DNA of 32,121 bases from Chitinophaga pinensis (GCA_943329105.2 CALQCP020000003.1:1-32121); one strand, 5' to 3'; positions 8,269 through 17,280 are shown, counted from the stretch's first letter. Notes: generated from the sequence alone by a model not told the origin. Numbers and translations: made by a program.

Positions 8269-10326
8269 TTACGGCTGTTTTCCAGCCGCTTTCACAACAT
8301 CGAACGCGGCGGAGTAATCGCTTCCAGCGAGCGCGATCAGCGCATTCACGTCAATGAATTGCACACCGCGCACGGGGTCAGCGCGTTTGAAACGAGCCTT
8401 CTGTTCATCCAGCGGTAGGTCGAACGGCACCTCGTAATTCATATCCGTCAACGCGGTGCCGCCGCTATCGGCGTGCTGCGTCTTCACGGCGGTCACAGCG
8501 GCAGTGATCTTCTCAATGGCGCTTGCGGGATACAGGTCGGTCAGTCGAATCAGTGCGGCGTCGCGCTGGTCAGGCATTTGATCGCCGTTCAAGACGGACG
8601 CAAATGCAACACGCGCAAACACTGCGCCGGGTCCGCGCTGTTTGAGAATCTGTACGCGCGCAGCGATCGCCTCATTGGCAGATGCGTCTCGGCGCGGCAT
8701 CCCCGCGGTGACAATGTCCTTGGCGTCATCTTCCATACCCTTGCGGAAACCGAACGGATCGCCGGTTGGCATGAACACCAGTGCGCGTTCCATTTCATCA
8801 ATGCCCGTCTTGGAAATCGGCCCCATCTTCGCAGCCTCCTGAACGGCAGCGCTGGTTTCACGCCAAATACTGTGCGCAAGCGCCGAACGTGGCAAGGACG
8901 GATCCATGGCAAGTAGGGCACCAACGCGGTACGCGGTGACCGCAGCAGCAACGATGGCCTCGGGCCGCTTGTCCTCGCGCGCCCTGCGCAAGCCATCAGC
9001 GAGCGCCATCCGCGTAGCACCGCGAATTCCCCCAAGCAGCATCACGTCAAGCGTGGGCGCGCGATGACGCAGCGCAGTGAAATCACATCGCTTGCAAGTA
9101 ATCGCCTCGGACAGCGGCTTCATGACATTGCGATCGGCGCGCGTCAGAATGTCCATCGCGCGTTCGGTTCGGGCCGCGTCAAGCGCGTCGGGCGCCACGC
9201 GAAGCAGTTCTAACGATTCCTGCACTTCGTCCGGGACACTCCGCGCGCCAGCGCTTGCACGGGAAAGAAAGAGCGCAGCGTTCATGACGTCTTCGCGTTT
9301 CTCTTTGCCATCTGCAATTACTTGCAAGCGCGCAAACAGCAGCGCTAAGTCTTGGTCGGCTGTTAGTTTTCGCTGATAGATACTGGCAAACTCCGGCAGC
9401 ACCAACTTTGCAAGCGGACCAAATCGACCGCCTTCCGCATATTGTGAAAGACGCCGCAACGCGTCAATCGCTGCATTTGGATCCGGGCTTGAGAATGCCA
9501 ACGCGGCGCGGTCGTAGACGGTGCGCAATGACTCCGCGGAATTTCGCGCGTTTTCAAGGGTAATTTCCGACCCTTTCCCGCCACCGTCGACCATGGTGAT
9601 CATCTCCTGGATGTCTTTGTCGGACTTGGCACCGCGCACACTGTTGTTCAGCAGTTCCCACTCTCCCTTGATGGCATCGCCATATCGAAACGGATCCGAG
9701 CCCTTGAGTGGTCCAAGTGCCTCAAGCAATTGTTGCGCTGCCTTCTGATCAACCGCACCGGCATCAATGGCCTCATTGGTGGTGTCCGCCAGCATGGAGC
9801 CAAGCGATGAACCAACCATGGAACTAATGGCAATTCGATCCTGCCCGGACTGCGCGCCCATGATTCCAAGCGCAGCCAGACTCACCAGCGCGTCGGCAGA
9901 ATTACTGTCATCAAGCTCCGCAATCACTTGCACGCGCATCAGGCGCGCTGCGCTGCGGGTGTTGGGAAGGTGCTCAAGCGTGAGTGCAAAGCCTTTGGTG
10001 CGGTCAAGATCCCAGTCGGCACGCTTCACTCGCGCGGCAGCATCAAACTGTTGGCGCACGGCGGCGGTTCGTTGCAGCAATACATCAAGCTGCGCCCGCT
10101 CTTCTTGGGTGACTGGATAGTGGAGATTGCCAAGGAACGCTTCCTCATCGGTACTGATGATTGGAGCGGGTGTTCCATAGCCTGCGGCCTGAAACGCGGC
10201 GCGCCAGAGCGGTGCAGCGTTGTCTTGCGCAGCGGCCCGCGAGACCAGCGTTCCGGCGGCGCACATGCACAGCGCGATAAGCATGCGCTGCAGAATCACC
10301 GATGGCAGCAGGAATGGCGTGCGCAT
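8269..10326 (-). CDS. Secreted hypothetical protein, alpha-helical
   Basis: No family recognised. The 685-aa product starts with a signal peptide: LLPSVILQRMLIALCMCAAGTLVSRAAAQ, with probable cleavage after AAA near residue 33. The rest is mostly helical, alanine- and charge-rich, with no membrane segment, no clear enzyme motif and one CKRC pair near the middle that could bind metal or form a disulfide. It should be exported to the periplasm. The ATG at 10326 is preferred because it starts the signal peptide and is preceded by TACCCT 7 nt upstream. Its neighbour (10455-12134) is read in the same direction 128 bp upstream and is also an exported or anchored helical protein, so the two may work together. 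The 3' end converges on lepB with a 33-bp gap. Confidence 0.8.
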   Translation of the reverse strand: MRTPFLLPSVILQRMLIALCMCAAGTLVSRAAAQDNAAPLWRAAFQAAGYGTPAPIISTDEEAFLGNLHYPVTQEERAQLDVLLQRTAAVRQQFDAAARVKRADWDLDRTKGFALTLEHLPNTRSAARLMRVQVIAELDDSNSADALVSLAALGIMGAQSGQDRIAISSMVGSSLGSMLADTTNEAIDAGAVDQKAAQQLLEALGPLKGSDPFRYGDAIKGEWELLNNSVRGAKSDKDIQEMITMVDGGGKGSEITLENARNSAESLRTVYDRAALAFSSPDPNAAIDALRRLSQYAEGGRFGPLAKLVLPEFASIYQRKLTADQDLALLFARLQVIADGKEKREDVMNAALFLSRASAGARSVPDEVQESLELLRVAPDALDAARTERAMDILTRADRNVMKPLSEAITCKRCDFTALRHRAPTLDVMLLGGIRGATRMALADGLRRAREDKRPEAIVAAAVTAYRVGALLAMDPSLPRSALAHSIWRETSAAVQEAAKMGPISKTGIDEMERALVFMPTGDPFGFRKGMEDDAKDIVTAGMPRRDASANEAIAARVQILKQRGPGAVFARVAFASVLNGDQMPDQRDAALIRLTDLYPASAIEKITAAVTAVKTQHADSGGTALTDMNYEVPFDLPLDEQKARFKRADPVRGVQFIDVNALIALAGSDYSAAFDVVKAAGKQP

Positions 10327-10332
10327 GGATAC

Positions 10333-10338
10333 AGGGTA
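10333..10338 (-). promoter_or_regulatory. Candidate -10 box (TACCCT) for the 685-aa protein
   Basis: On the minus strand TACCCT ends 7 nt before the ATG at 10326, the spacing expected if transcription starts at the A of the start codon. It suggests this gene has its own promoter within the 128-bp gap after its neighbour. Confidence 0.35.
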
Positions 10339-10454
10339 TCGGGTTGTGCTTTAGGGTCGAACCAAGTGCAGGATGGCGTGCCGTTCGCGACCAGCCGTAT
10401 CCAGCCGCACCCATCACGACGTTGGCAAGCCGTTACAGCGTTCACGCCGGCAGA

Positions 10455-12134
10455 TTAGGGGCTCGACCAGCGCGTGAAGTCCCCACGCGGCGCGAACCAA
10501 ACCCAGTCAGTGGTTGGTCCATTCTGCGGAGCATTCCACGGCACCCGAATGTCAGGGTTAGTGGAAGCTGATTCCCCAGGATGTTCGCCAAGCACGGCGG
10601 GGATGCAGATCGTGAGGTCGCCGCGGTCATCAACACCATCGCGGCCGATGGACCAGATCCGAAATCCATCGGCGTCAGAAGACATCAGTACTGGCTTGCC
10701 CGACCACGGATCCTCGGGCACCGTTGCCATGAACGCAGGCACCAGATCGCTCGCAGCATTCGGCCACGCCCCATGCGCGCGACGATATCGCTCAGCTGCG
10801 TACCCGGTCGCCGTCGCAAGGCACACGGCGCGACCAACAGCGGACACGTGTGAAGCCTCCCCAAGCGCTGGCGTGAGAAAGCTCACCAAGCACCAGCGCC
10901 AGCGCTCTGCAGTGCCTGCCATCATCATTCCAAGTTCATTATCCGATTCTGCGCCGCGCGAGTGATCAAAGTCCCGAAGCGGGAGCGACGCGTCTTCCTC
11001 GTAGCGAGAGATAATCGTGTTATAGCGGTCAAGCATGTCGCGCCTGCCGACGACGTACATCGCAGCGAATGGCGCAAGGATTCCGCTGCTTGCTGCTGCC
11101 ATCCGTTGGGTCATGTCCCCTGGAGCATCCGGGTTCGTTTCACCAAGTGCCTTTGCAAGCCCAAGCGCATCCATCTGCGCGAGCGATGGTCGGAACCAAC
11201 CATCGCCGTTCCCGTTGTCGGTGTACATGCGCTGGACAACATCATTGAACGCCAGGCGTTCAGAGTCAAGGTTGAGGTGCTGAAGCTGGACAGGAACACT
11301 CATGGCGGCAGCCTGCATGCGCGCAAGTTGCGAATCGGTGAACAACTCTGGCTTCCACTCAAGCAATGCCATCATTCGCCCAAGCGTCATTCGGCGCATG
11401 GCAACTCCAACCAGGTCGTTCACAAGGAAACGACCTTCTTGCGCGTGTATCGAGAGAGCTATGCCTGCCTCAGCGTCGCGCGTGGCGCGCTCGCCGTCAC
11501 CAATCTCCGCTGCGGCGAACATATCGACTGCAAGAATGCGCGCCGCCGTACGCATTGGCGCCAGGTGTGGAAGCAAGAGGCTGAACATCGGAAATTCGTT
11601 CGCGCTCGCCGCGCCGCTTGAACTCGCACTCGGCAGAAGCCTCTTGCCAAGGAGTCGCGCATCCGCTTCGGACACCGGCACGCCAATGGGAAATCCAAAA
11701 ACCGGACGGCGCGTTGCATCGCGGAGCGTTGCAAGTGGCGCGGCATTGGCCATCAGCCATTCGCGCGCTCCAGCCCACTGCTCACTCCCTGGATACGGCA
11801 TGGCGTCCATTGCCTCAACGCCGGCCGATTCGTGTGCGGGATCATCAGCGCCAAGGCCCATGGCCACCATTTGGTCTCGAAAGTCCGGCCACACTGCTTG
11901 CTCTGGCGAGGCCGCTTCCGGCATCGTGGCGCGCAATGCTGCAACATGATCAATGCGAACGACCGGTTCGTGGAACCACAGCCACGCGCCGAACGCGATG
12001 TATAGAAAGGTGACAGCAAAGATGGCGCGCACGGACCACGTGAGGACGCGGCGGACCGCCCGGTGAAGCGGAGAGCGTTGATCGTTGGCCGAAGTGCCCG
12101 GCGTTCCAGCGGTGGATTTCGGATGGTCGACCAT
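10455..12134 (-). CDS. Membrane-anchored hypothetical protein with pseudopilin-like C-terminal region
   Basis: No family recognised for most of its length, about 559 aa from ATG 12134. The track's TTG start at 12161 adds nine residues and has no visible support. One membrane segment lies near residues 35-60 (FAVTFLYIAFGAWLWF), after a basic cytoplasmic stretch, so the bulk should be periplasmic. The C-terminal 130 residues contain YRRAHGAWPNAASDLVP, PEDPWSGKPVL and WSIGRDGVDDRGD. This pattern matches the ends of type II secretion major pseudopilins and of many planctomycete proteins sharing that end domain, where it often forms a calcium-stabilised beta-sheet. Here there is no prepilin peptidase site at the N-terminus, so it is not a true pseudopilin. 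It precedes the 685-aa secreted gene on the same strand. Confidence 0.78.
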   Translation of the reverse strand: MVDHPKSTAGTPGTSANDQRSPLHRAVRRVLTWSVRAIFAVTFLYIAFGAWLWFHEPVVRIDHVAALRATMPEAASPEQAVWPDFRDQMVAMGLGADDPAHESAGVEAMDAMPYPGSEQWAGAREWLMANAAPLATLRDATRRPVFGFPIGVPVSEADARLLGKRLLPSASSSGAASANEFPMFSLLLPHLAPMRTAARILAVDMFAAAEIGDGERATRDAEAGIALSIHAQEGRFLVNDLVGVAMRRMTLGRMMALLEWKPELFTDSQLARMQAAAMSVPVQLQHLNLDSERLAFNDVVQRMYTDNGNGDGWFRPSLAQMDALGLAKALGETNPDAPGDMTQRMAAASSGILAPFAAMYVVGRRDMLDRYNTIISRYEEDASLPLRDFDHSRGAESDNELGMMMAGTAERWRWCLVSFLTPALGEASHVSAVGRAVCLATATGYAAERYRRAHGAWPNAASDLVPAFMATVPEDPWSGKPVLMSSDADGFRIWSIGRDGVDDRGDLTICIPAVLGEHPGESASTNPDIRVPWNAPQNGPTTDWVWFAPRGDFTRWSSP

Positions 12135-12309
12135 AGTGATCGCTTGCTCAACCCCTGCCAAGAGCGCCCGTGGTTCGCACGGCGGAACGTCTCAGTAGCG
12201 GTCTATCGTAACGAGCGGGTTTCACTGGCGCGTGCGGAGTGAATCGGCGGTCGCGGTGTGAATTGTTCGTGGTTTACGGACTTTGCCTGCAATCCGAGGC
12301 TTGCGCGGC

Positions 12310-12337
12310 TTGGTAATCGGTGAATTGGAACTATGTT
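12310..12337 (+). promoter_or_regulatory. Candidate promoter for the FG-GAP repeat protein
   Basis: TTGGTA (12310-12315), a 16-nt spacer and TATGTT (12332-12337) form a plausible sigma-70-type promoter. The -10 box ends 10 nt before the ATG at 12347. This position supports ATG 12347 over the track's GTG at 12320, which would lie inside the promoter. Confidence 0.4.
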
Positions 12338-12346
12338 GGCAGGTAC

Positions 12347-14071
12347 ATGCAGCCCTTCCCAACCACTGCCGCCATGCGGAGTCGAATGTACGCAAGCCGG
12401 GTTGTTGCAGTGGCAGTGTTGGCCGCGGTGTCAGTCATCGCTCCTGCGCATGCTCAGCAGTTCGTTCAAGAGACCACCACTCGGTTTCCTGTGCAGGCCG
12501 AATACACCAACCAGTCCACGGTGGTGGACATCGACAACGATGGCGACCTCGACATCGTCTGGGCGAACGGCCAGGGTTATTCCACGCAAGGCACGGCGCT
12601 TGCAGTGCGCGTCTATGTGAACAATGGCGCGGGCGTGTTTGCCGACGAAACATCCACACGCGCAACAGGCATCACTGGTTGGTATCGCGGCGTTGAAGCT
12701 GGTGACATCGACCGTGACGGCGATTGGGATTTGATCTTGGCGAATGACTTCAACAAGCGCCCGCAGATTCTGGTCAACAACGGCGCGGGCGTGTTTGCGG
12801 ATCAGACCGCCACACGACTGCCCACCACCACCATGTCAAGTGCGCGCGCGCAGTTTGGCGATGTGGACAATGACGGCGATCTTGACCTGGTGTTCTGCAA
12901 CAACGGAACCACGCGCTTTGGATCGGGGCAACCGCAGCTGTATCTCAACAACGGTGCTGGTGTGTTCACTGCCACTACTGGCTACCTGCCCGTTGGAAAT
13001 GTCAGCGAGCAAATGGACATCTTGTTCTTTGATATGGACAATGATCTTGACCTGGACATTCTGCTGGCCACGCGGGCAAGTTCGCCAAATCAGAGTCGCC
13101 TGTGGAGAAACGACGGTACGGGTCGCTATGCGAATCTAGCTACTTTGCCCGCGGATTCCACGGCGTACAGCTACGACGCGGGTGACATTGATGGCGATGG
13201 TGACTTGGACCTGATCGGCATCAACGCTGGGGCATCAAGCACGGAATTGCTGTTACGCAACAACGGCACGGGCACCGCGTGGACCAACATTTCCACCAGC
13301 ATCACGCCCAATCCGGCCACGGATGACAACGACAGCCGCTTCTTTGACATTGACATGGACGGCGATCTTGACATGGTCATCGGAAGTCTTGGCGCACGTG
13401 ACCGCATCTACTTAAACAGCGGAGCGGGTGTATTTGCTGAGAGCACCACGCTCATGGCTGCAGTGAGTGATGCGACCATTGACGTCAAAGTTGCCGACTT
13501 CAACAACGACAAGCGCTTTGACATCATCACGGCGCAGGGCGAAAGCGGCGCGTTCCAAAATCGGATCTACATGAACAACACCGGTCCGATCGACAACCGC
13601 GCGCCGCGCGTCGTTGCGATGGATCAGATAGTGCCCGCGACACCAGCCACCGCGCAATCAGTGCGCGCAGACATCGCTGACGACATGACCAGCGACCGCG
13701 GCTTCCACGACAAGGGTGTGACGCTCAACTACACCGTGAACGGCGGAGCCACGCAGACCGCGCCGATGCCATGGAACGGCAACAATCAATGGCGCGGCAT
13801 CATTCCCGTCCAGGAGATTGGCGCAGTGGTGGTGTACTGGGTCATAGCCACCGATTGGGCTGGAAATCAGGGCACTGGCCCAAGCAAGACCTACACCGTT
13901 CCAACGCCATTTGACCCCGCAGATTTCGATCGAAACGGCGTTGTCAACGGCGCGGATCTTGGGTTCTTGCTTGGAGCGTGGGGCCCAGGAAACGGGCCCG
14001 CGGACCTTGATCGCAACGGCGACGTGAACGGCGCGGACCTTGGATGGTTGCTCGGCTCGTGGAGTGTGTGA
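12347..14071 (+). CDS. Secreted FG-GAP/VCBS repeat protein with dockerin-like C-terminus
   Basis: Exported beta-propeller-type protein. The signal peptide MYASRVVAVAVLAAVSVIAPAHA ends before QQF. About seven VCBS/FG-GAP units follow, each with a calcium-binding acidic loop: DIDNDGDLDIV, DIDRDGDWDLI, DVDNDGDLDLV, DMDNDLDLDIL, DIDGDGDLDLI, DIDMDGDLDMV and a degenerate seventh. The phrase NNGAGVFAD recurs between units. An Ig-like stretch comes next, then two EF-hand-like repeats (NGADLGFLLGAWG, NGADLGWLLGSWS), a dockerin-type tag seen on many Phycisphaerae secreted proteins. Likely role is calcium-dependent adhesion or surface display; no enzymatic motif is seen. ATG 12347 is preferred by promoter position; ATG 12374 or 12386 would also leave an intact signal peptide. 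Confidence 0.9.
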   Translation: MQPFPTTAAMRSRMYASRVVAVAVLAAVSVIAPAHAQQFVQETTTRFPVQAEYTNQSTVVDIDNDGDLDIVWANGQGYSTQGTALAVRVYVNNGAGVFADETSTRATGITGWYRGVEAGDIDRDGDWDLILANDFNKRPQILVNNGAGVFADQTATRLPTTTMSSARAQFGDVDNDGDLDLVFCNNGTTRFGSGQPQLYLNNGAGVFTATTGYLPVGNVSEQMDILFFDMDNDLDLDILLATRASSPNQSRLWRNDGTGRYANLATLPADSTAYSYDAGDIDGDGDLDLIGINAGASSTELLLRNNGTGTAWTNISTSITPNPATDDNDSRFFDIDMDGDLDMVIGSLGARDRIYLNSGAGVFAESTTLMAAVSDATIDVKVADFNNDKRFDIITAQGESGAFQNRIYMNNTGPIDNRAPRVVAMDQIVPATPATAQSVRADIADDMTSDRGFHDKGVTLNYTVNGGATQTAPMPWNGNNQWRGIIPVQEIGAVVVYWVIATDWAGNQGTGPSKTYTVPTPFDPADFDRNGVVNGADLGFLLGAWGPGNGPADLDRNGDVNGADLGWLLGSWSV

Positions 14072-14086
14072 GGTGCGGGCTGTCGC

Positions 14087-14092
14087 TACATT
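14087..14092 (+). promoter_or_regulatory. Candidate -10 box (TACATT) for the 94-aa protein
   Basis: TACATT ends 7 nt before the ATG at 14099, matching the spacing for a leaderless transcript. The preceding gene ends at 14071, so read-through is also possible. Confidence 0.3.
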
Positions 14093-14098
14093 TCCCGC

Positions 14099-14383
14099 AT
14101 GCGCCCGGAAGACCTTGCAGCAGTAAACGCCCGCGTCCGCGCGGTTGCCGATCGCGTCCAGCCATTGCTAGCGCCGCACGAGGGCCTCGCCAAGCGCAAC
14201 GCCCACGCCCACGTCTGGCTCGGCCTCAAAGTCATCTTCGGCGACGACTGGCGCGAACGCACAACACCGGAGAGTGCGCAAGCCTTCCTCCAGTGGATGG
14301 ACGCCAATCCAAACGCCGACTATGAGGAGTATGCCGGCCCGCGCGAGGAACTCACGGCAGAGGGGCGGGGGGAGTTGTTCTGA
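14099..14383 (+). CDS. Small conserved-looking hypothetical protein
   Basis: A 94-aa soluble, charged protein with no signal peptide or membrane segment. I do not recognise a family. The sequence has gene-like composition, with balanced acidic and basic residues and few rare amino acids. It reads as a helical domain, with LAKRNAHAHVWLGLKVIFGDDW in the centre and an acidic end. The ATG at 14099 is 27 nt after the FG-GAP gene stop and has a candidate -10 box just upstream. Its stop at 14383 is only 7 nt from the stop of the convergent fcl gene, leaving little room for a terminator. Confidence 0.65.
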   Translation: MRPEDLAAVNARVRAVADRVQPLLAPHEGLAKRNAHAHVWLGLKVIFGDDWRERTTPESAQAFLQWMDANPNADYEEYAGPREELTAEGRGELF

Positions 14384-14390
14384 GGGCTGT

Positions 14391-15365
14391 TCACCCCGCC
14401 CGCGACGGATCGTGCTCGGCGCGGTGTCCGCGGTTTGCGCGATACCACTCGATGGTCCGCTTCATCCCGTCTTCGAACCCCACCTGCGCGCGCCAGCCGA
14501 GCAGCTTGGCGGCACGTTCGGTGTCGAGGCAGCGGCGTGGCTGACCGTCTGGTTTGCTGGAATCCCAGCGAATTTCGCCAGTGAATCCGCTGAGGCGGGC
14601 CACCAGAGTCACAAGGTCGCGGATGGTGATTTCCATGCCAGTGCCGAGGTTGATCGGCACCGGGTCGTCCATGGTTTCGGCGGCGCGCACCAAGCCCTCG
14701 GCGGCGTCTTCCACATAGAGGAACTCACGGCTTGCGCTGCCTGTTCCCCAGCACGTCATGTGATCGGCGCCGGACTCTTGCGCCTCCACGCACTTGCGAA
14801 TGAGCGCCGGAATCACATGTGAAGTGGAAAGATCAAAGTTGTCCCACGGCCCATAGAGGTTCACGGGCAGCAGGTACGAAGACGCCAGGCCGTATTGACG
14901 GCGATAGCCATCCAGCATGACCATGGCGGCCTTCTTAGCCACACCGTACGGCGCGTTGGTTTCCTCGGGGTAACCGTTCCAGAGGTTGTCCTCATGAAAC
15001 GGAACGGGCGTGAACTTTGGATACGCGCAGATGGTGCCAGCCTGCACAAACTTCTTTATGCCAGCAATTCGACCGCGCTCAATGAGATGAAGAGCCATCG
15101 CCATGTTGGCAAAGAAGTAGCGACCAGGGTTCGCCTGATTGGCCCCGATGCCGCCCACTTCCGCGGCAAGGTGAATCACCACGTCGGGACGCGCGTCGCG
15201 GTACACGCGCTCAACATCGGCCTCGTGGGTCAGGTCATAGTCACGCCGGCGAGGGATAAAGATGTCGGTCACCCCGCGCGCCCGGAGGCGTTCAACCACA
15301 GCGCGACCAAGAAAGCCGGCCCCGCCGGTGAGGAGGATGCGGGAGGTGGGGAGGTTCATTCTCAT
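14391..15365 (-). CDS. GDP-L-fucose synthase
   Basis: SDR-family epimerase-reductase, 324 aa, the normal length. It converts GDP-4-keto-6-deoxy-D-mannose to GDP-L-fucose using NADPH. Visible motifs are the nucleotide-binding [14 protein letters not shown] at the N-terminus, [14 protein letters not shown], and the catalytic Tyr and Lys in [33 protein letters not shown] and [14 protein letters not shown] follow and are typical of this enzyme. The expected catalytic Ser position is replaced by Thr in GTICAYP. It is divergent from gmd, which makes its substrate, across a 63-bp gap. An ATG at 15359, six bases in, is an equally good start; GACAAT lies 10 nt before that one. Confidence 0.95.
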   Translation of the reverse strand: MRMNLPTSRILLTGGAGFLGRAVVERLRARGVTDIFIPRRRDYDLTHEADVERVYRDARPDVVIHLAAEVGGIGANQANPGRYFFANMAMALHLIERGRIAGIKKFVQAGTICAYPKFTPVPFHEDNLWNGYPEETNAPYGVAKKAAMVMLDGYRRQYGLASSYLLPVNLYGPWDNFDLSTSHVIPALIRKCVEAQESGADHMTCWGTGSASREFLYVEDAAEGLVRAAETMDDPVPINLGTGMEITIRDLVTLVARLSGFTGEIRWDSSKPDGQPRRCLDTERAAKLLGWRAQVGFEDGMKRTIEWYRANRGHRAEHDPSRAG

Positions 15366-15413
15366 TTCATTGTCTCACGAATCGGGATTCCTGTGCGAGC
15401 ACATGTCTGCAAC

Positions 15414-15419
15414 TAGGAT
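15414..15419 (+). promoter_or_regulatory. Candidate -10 box (TAGGAT) for gmd
   Basis: TAGGAT ends 10 nt before the gmd ATG in the short divergent gap between fcl and gmd. The -35 region is weak. The resulting leader would be only about 3 nt. Confidence 0.35.
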
Positions 15420-15428
15420 GACACTCGC

Positions 15429-16478
15429 ATGAAAAAGGCACTCATTACAGGAATTACGGGTCAAGACGGCAGTTACCTTGCGGAACTGCTCTTAGGCAAG
15501 GGCTACGAAGTCCACGGCATCGTCCGACGTAGTTCCAGCTTCAACACCGCGCGCATCGACCACATCTATCAGGATCCGCACCAGGCCGGCAGTCGCCTCA
15601 AACTTCACTACGGTGATCTGAACGACGCAAACAACTTGTCGAACATCATTCGCATGGTCGAGCCAAACGAGGTCTACAACCTTGCCGCGCAAAGTCACGT
15701 GCGAGTGAGTTTCGACATGCCGATCTATACCGCCGACACTGACGGCGTTGGCGCACTGAAGTTGCTCGAAGCGGTCCGCGTGTACGAAGTGCAAAGCGGC
15801 CAGCGCGTTCGCTACTACCAGGCATCAAGCAGCGAAATGTACGGCAAGGTGCAAGAAGTCCCGCAGCGCGAAACCACCCCGTTCTACCCACGCTCACCGT
15901 ACGGATGCGCCAAGGTCTTTGCGCACTGGATCACCGTGAATTTCCGCGAGAGTTACGGCATGCACGCCTCGTGCGGCATCCTCTTCAACCATGAGAGCCC
16001 ACGCCGCGGCGAGACATTCGTCACCCGCAAGATCACGCGTGCGGTTGGTCGCATCAAGCTTGGTATGCAGAAGAAGTTGTACCTCGGCAACATCGACGCA
16101 CTGCGCGACTGGGGCTTTGCAGGCGATTACGTAGACGCCATGTGGCGCATGCTGCAGCAGGACCAAGCCGATGACTACGTGATCTCTACCGGCAAGATGA
16201 TCAGCGTCCGGGAGTTCTGCGAGTTGTCTTTCAGTCATCTCGGCCTGAACTACCAGGACTACGTAGAGATCGATCCGCGCTACTTCCGCCCGGCGGAAGT
16301 TGAGCAACTACTCGGCGACAACACCAAAGCGCAGAAAGCACTGGGCTGGAAGCCCACAGTTGACGTCAAGGCACTCGCGATCATGATGGTAGAAAACGAC
16401 CTCGAACTCGCGCGCCGCGAAAAGACGCTCCGCGACGCGGGGCATGATGTTCCGGACGCTTCCGGGCATGATCAGTAA
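15429..16478 (+). CDS. GDP-mannose 4,6-dehydratase
   Basis: SDR-family dehydratase, 349 aa, the normal length. It turns GDP-D-mannose into GDP-4-keto-6-deoxy-D-mannose, the first step towards GDP-L-fucose and related 6-deoxyhexoses. The start is [19 protein letters not shown] (NADP-binding), then [18 protein letters not shown], the family signature [24 protein letters not shown], and the catalytic Tyr and Lys in [35 protein letters not shown] completes the match. With the divergent fcl it gives a complete two-step route to GDP-L-fucose. Its stop codon overlaps a small perfect hairpin that separates it from the convergent lectin-like gene. Confidence 0.97.
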   Translation: MKKALITGITGQDGSYLAELLLGKGYEVHGIVRRSSSFNTARIDHIYQDPHQAGSRLKLHYGDLNDANNLSNIIRMVEPNEVYNLAAQSHVRVSFDMPIYTADTDGVGALKLLEAVRVYEVQSGQRVRYYQASSSEMYGKVQEVPQRETTPFYPRSPYGCAKVFAHWITVNFRESYGMHASCGILFNHESPRRGETFVTRKITRAVGRIKLGMQKKLYLGNIDALRDWGFAGDYVDAMWRMLQQDQADDYVISTGKMISVREFCELSFSHLGLNYQDYVEIDPRYFRPAEVEQLLGDNTKAQKALGWKPTVDVKALAIMMVENDLELARREKTLRDAGHDVPDASGHDQ

Positions 16479-16491
16479 GGGGCGTCCCCTT
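16477..16491. terminator. Small hairpin between convergent genes, possible bidirectional terminator
   Basis: AAGGGG (16477-16482) and CCCCTT (16486-16491) are perfect complements with a CGT loop, filling the 16-bp gap between the gmd stop and the stop of the convergent lectin-like gene. There is no T-run, so intrinsic termination is uncertain, but the location fits a shared terminator. Confidence 0.35.
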
Positions 16492-16494
16492 GGT

Positions 16495-17271
16495 TCAACT
16501 TTGGGTCCACGCGCCGAGTAGAAGGGCAAGATCAGCACCAGTCACAATGCCATCGTGATTGATGTCGCCGATTCCGGGACCGTTGAAATTTCCAAGTAGC
16601 AATCCAAGATCGGCCCCGTCGACTCGGCCGTTACCGTCGAGATCGGCGATCAAAATCGGTAGGCAATTGTCAAGCAATCCGTTGTTGTCCGCATCAAGGC
16701 TCGGATTCACGGCAATCTGCAGTTGATCCGGAGCACCATTTGCATCGCAGTCGGTGATGATATTCCACACCATGATGGCACTGCGAGTTGCCAGACCAGC
16801 GTCTGGGCCCGCCAGTGAATCAATCCACGTTCCGTCCGGGGCATCGGTACCGCCAAGGCAAATGGCAGAATCAAGCATGATCGATTGCGCGGGCCGACTA
16901 GGCGCCCACGCAAACGGTACGAACGTGGCGTTGTTGGTCCAGTGCCAACCGCTTCCGCCAAAGTGATACCCACCAAGCCACGGGCCAGCGCAATCAAACG
17001 CACCGGATCCAGTAGCAATACTCATGGCAAACATGAGAGCGTTGCTATCTGGCGTCGCAGCAATGCTTCCGCCCACTTCCGTCGCAATCGCACGCGCGTC
17101 GCGCCACGACCATGGTTCAGCCGCAATCACAATGGCGTACGTGCGCCCATCAGCACCTGGCCCAGAAGTCCAGCGATGCACGCGGTAATCAACAATCACG
17201 GTTGCACTTGCACCACTGCACGAAAGCAGAATGCCCGCGGCAATCAAAGGATGGAACGCGCAACGCCTCAT
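16495..17271 (-). CDS. Secreted C-type-lectin-like protein with dockerin-like tag
   Basis: About 258 aa from ATG 17271. The track's start at TTG 17331 adds a cysteine-rich lead that does not look like a signal peptide. MRRCAFHPLIAAGILLSCSGASA is a good signal peptide. The body follows the C-type lectin-like pattern: YAIVIAAEPWSWRDARAIATEVGG, then PWLGGYHFGGSGWHWTNN, FAWAPSRPAQ, and GTWIDSL. The C-terminus carries two EF-hand-like repeats, DLDGNGRVDGADLGLLLGNF and DINHDGIVTGADLALLLGAW, the same tag as in the FG-GAP protein in this window. It is likely an exported carbohydrate- or protein-binding module; ligand unknown. It is divergent from the FAD oxidoreductase across 80 bp. Confidence 0.85.
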   Translation of the reverse strand: MRRCAFHPLIAAGILLSCSGASATVIVDYRVHRWTSGPGADGRTYAIVIAAEPWSWRDARAIATEVGGSIAATPDSNALMFAMSIATGSGAFDCAGPWLGGYHFGGSGWHWTNNATFVPFAWAPSRPAQSIMLDSAICLGGTDAPDGTWIDSLAGPDAGLATRSAIMVWNIITDCDANGAPDQLQIAVNPSLDADNNGLLDNCLPILIADLDGNGRVDGADLGLLLGNFNGPGIGDINHDGIVTGADLALLLGAWTQS

Positions 17272-17280
17272 TCGTGTCTC

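Noticed and set aside
8272-8288. CGGCTG-ttttc-CAGCCG hairpin at the lepB / 685-aa gene convergence
   Set aside because: Only six pairs, no T-run, and it overlaps the last codons of the leftward gene; too weak to call a terminator.
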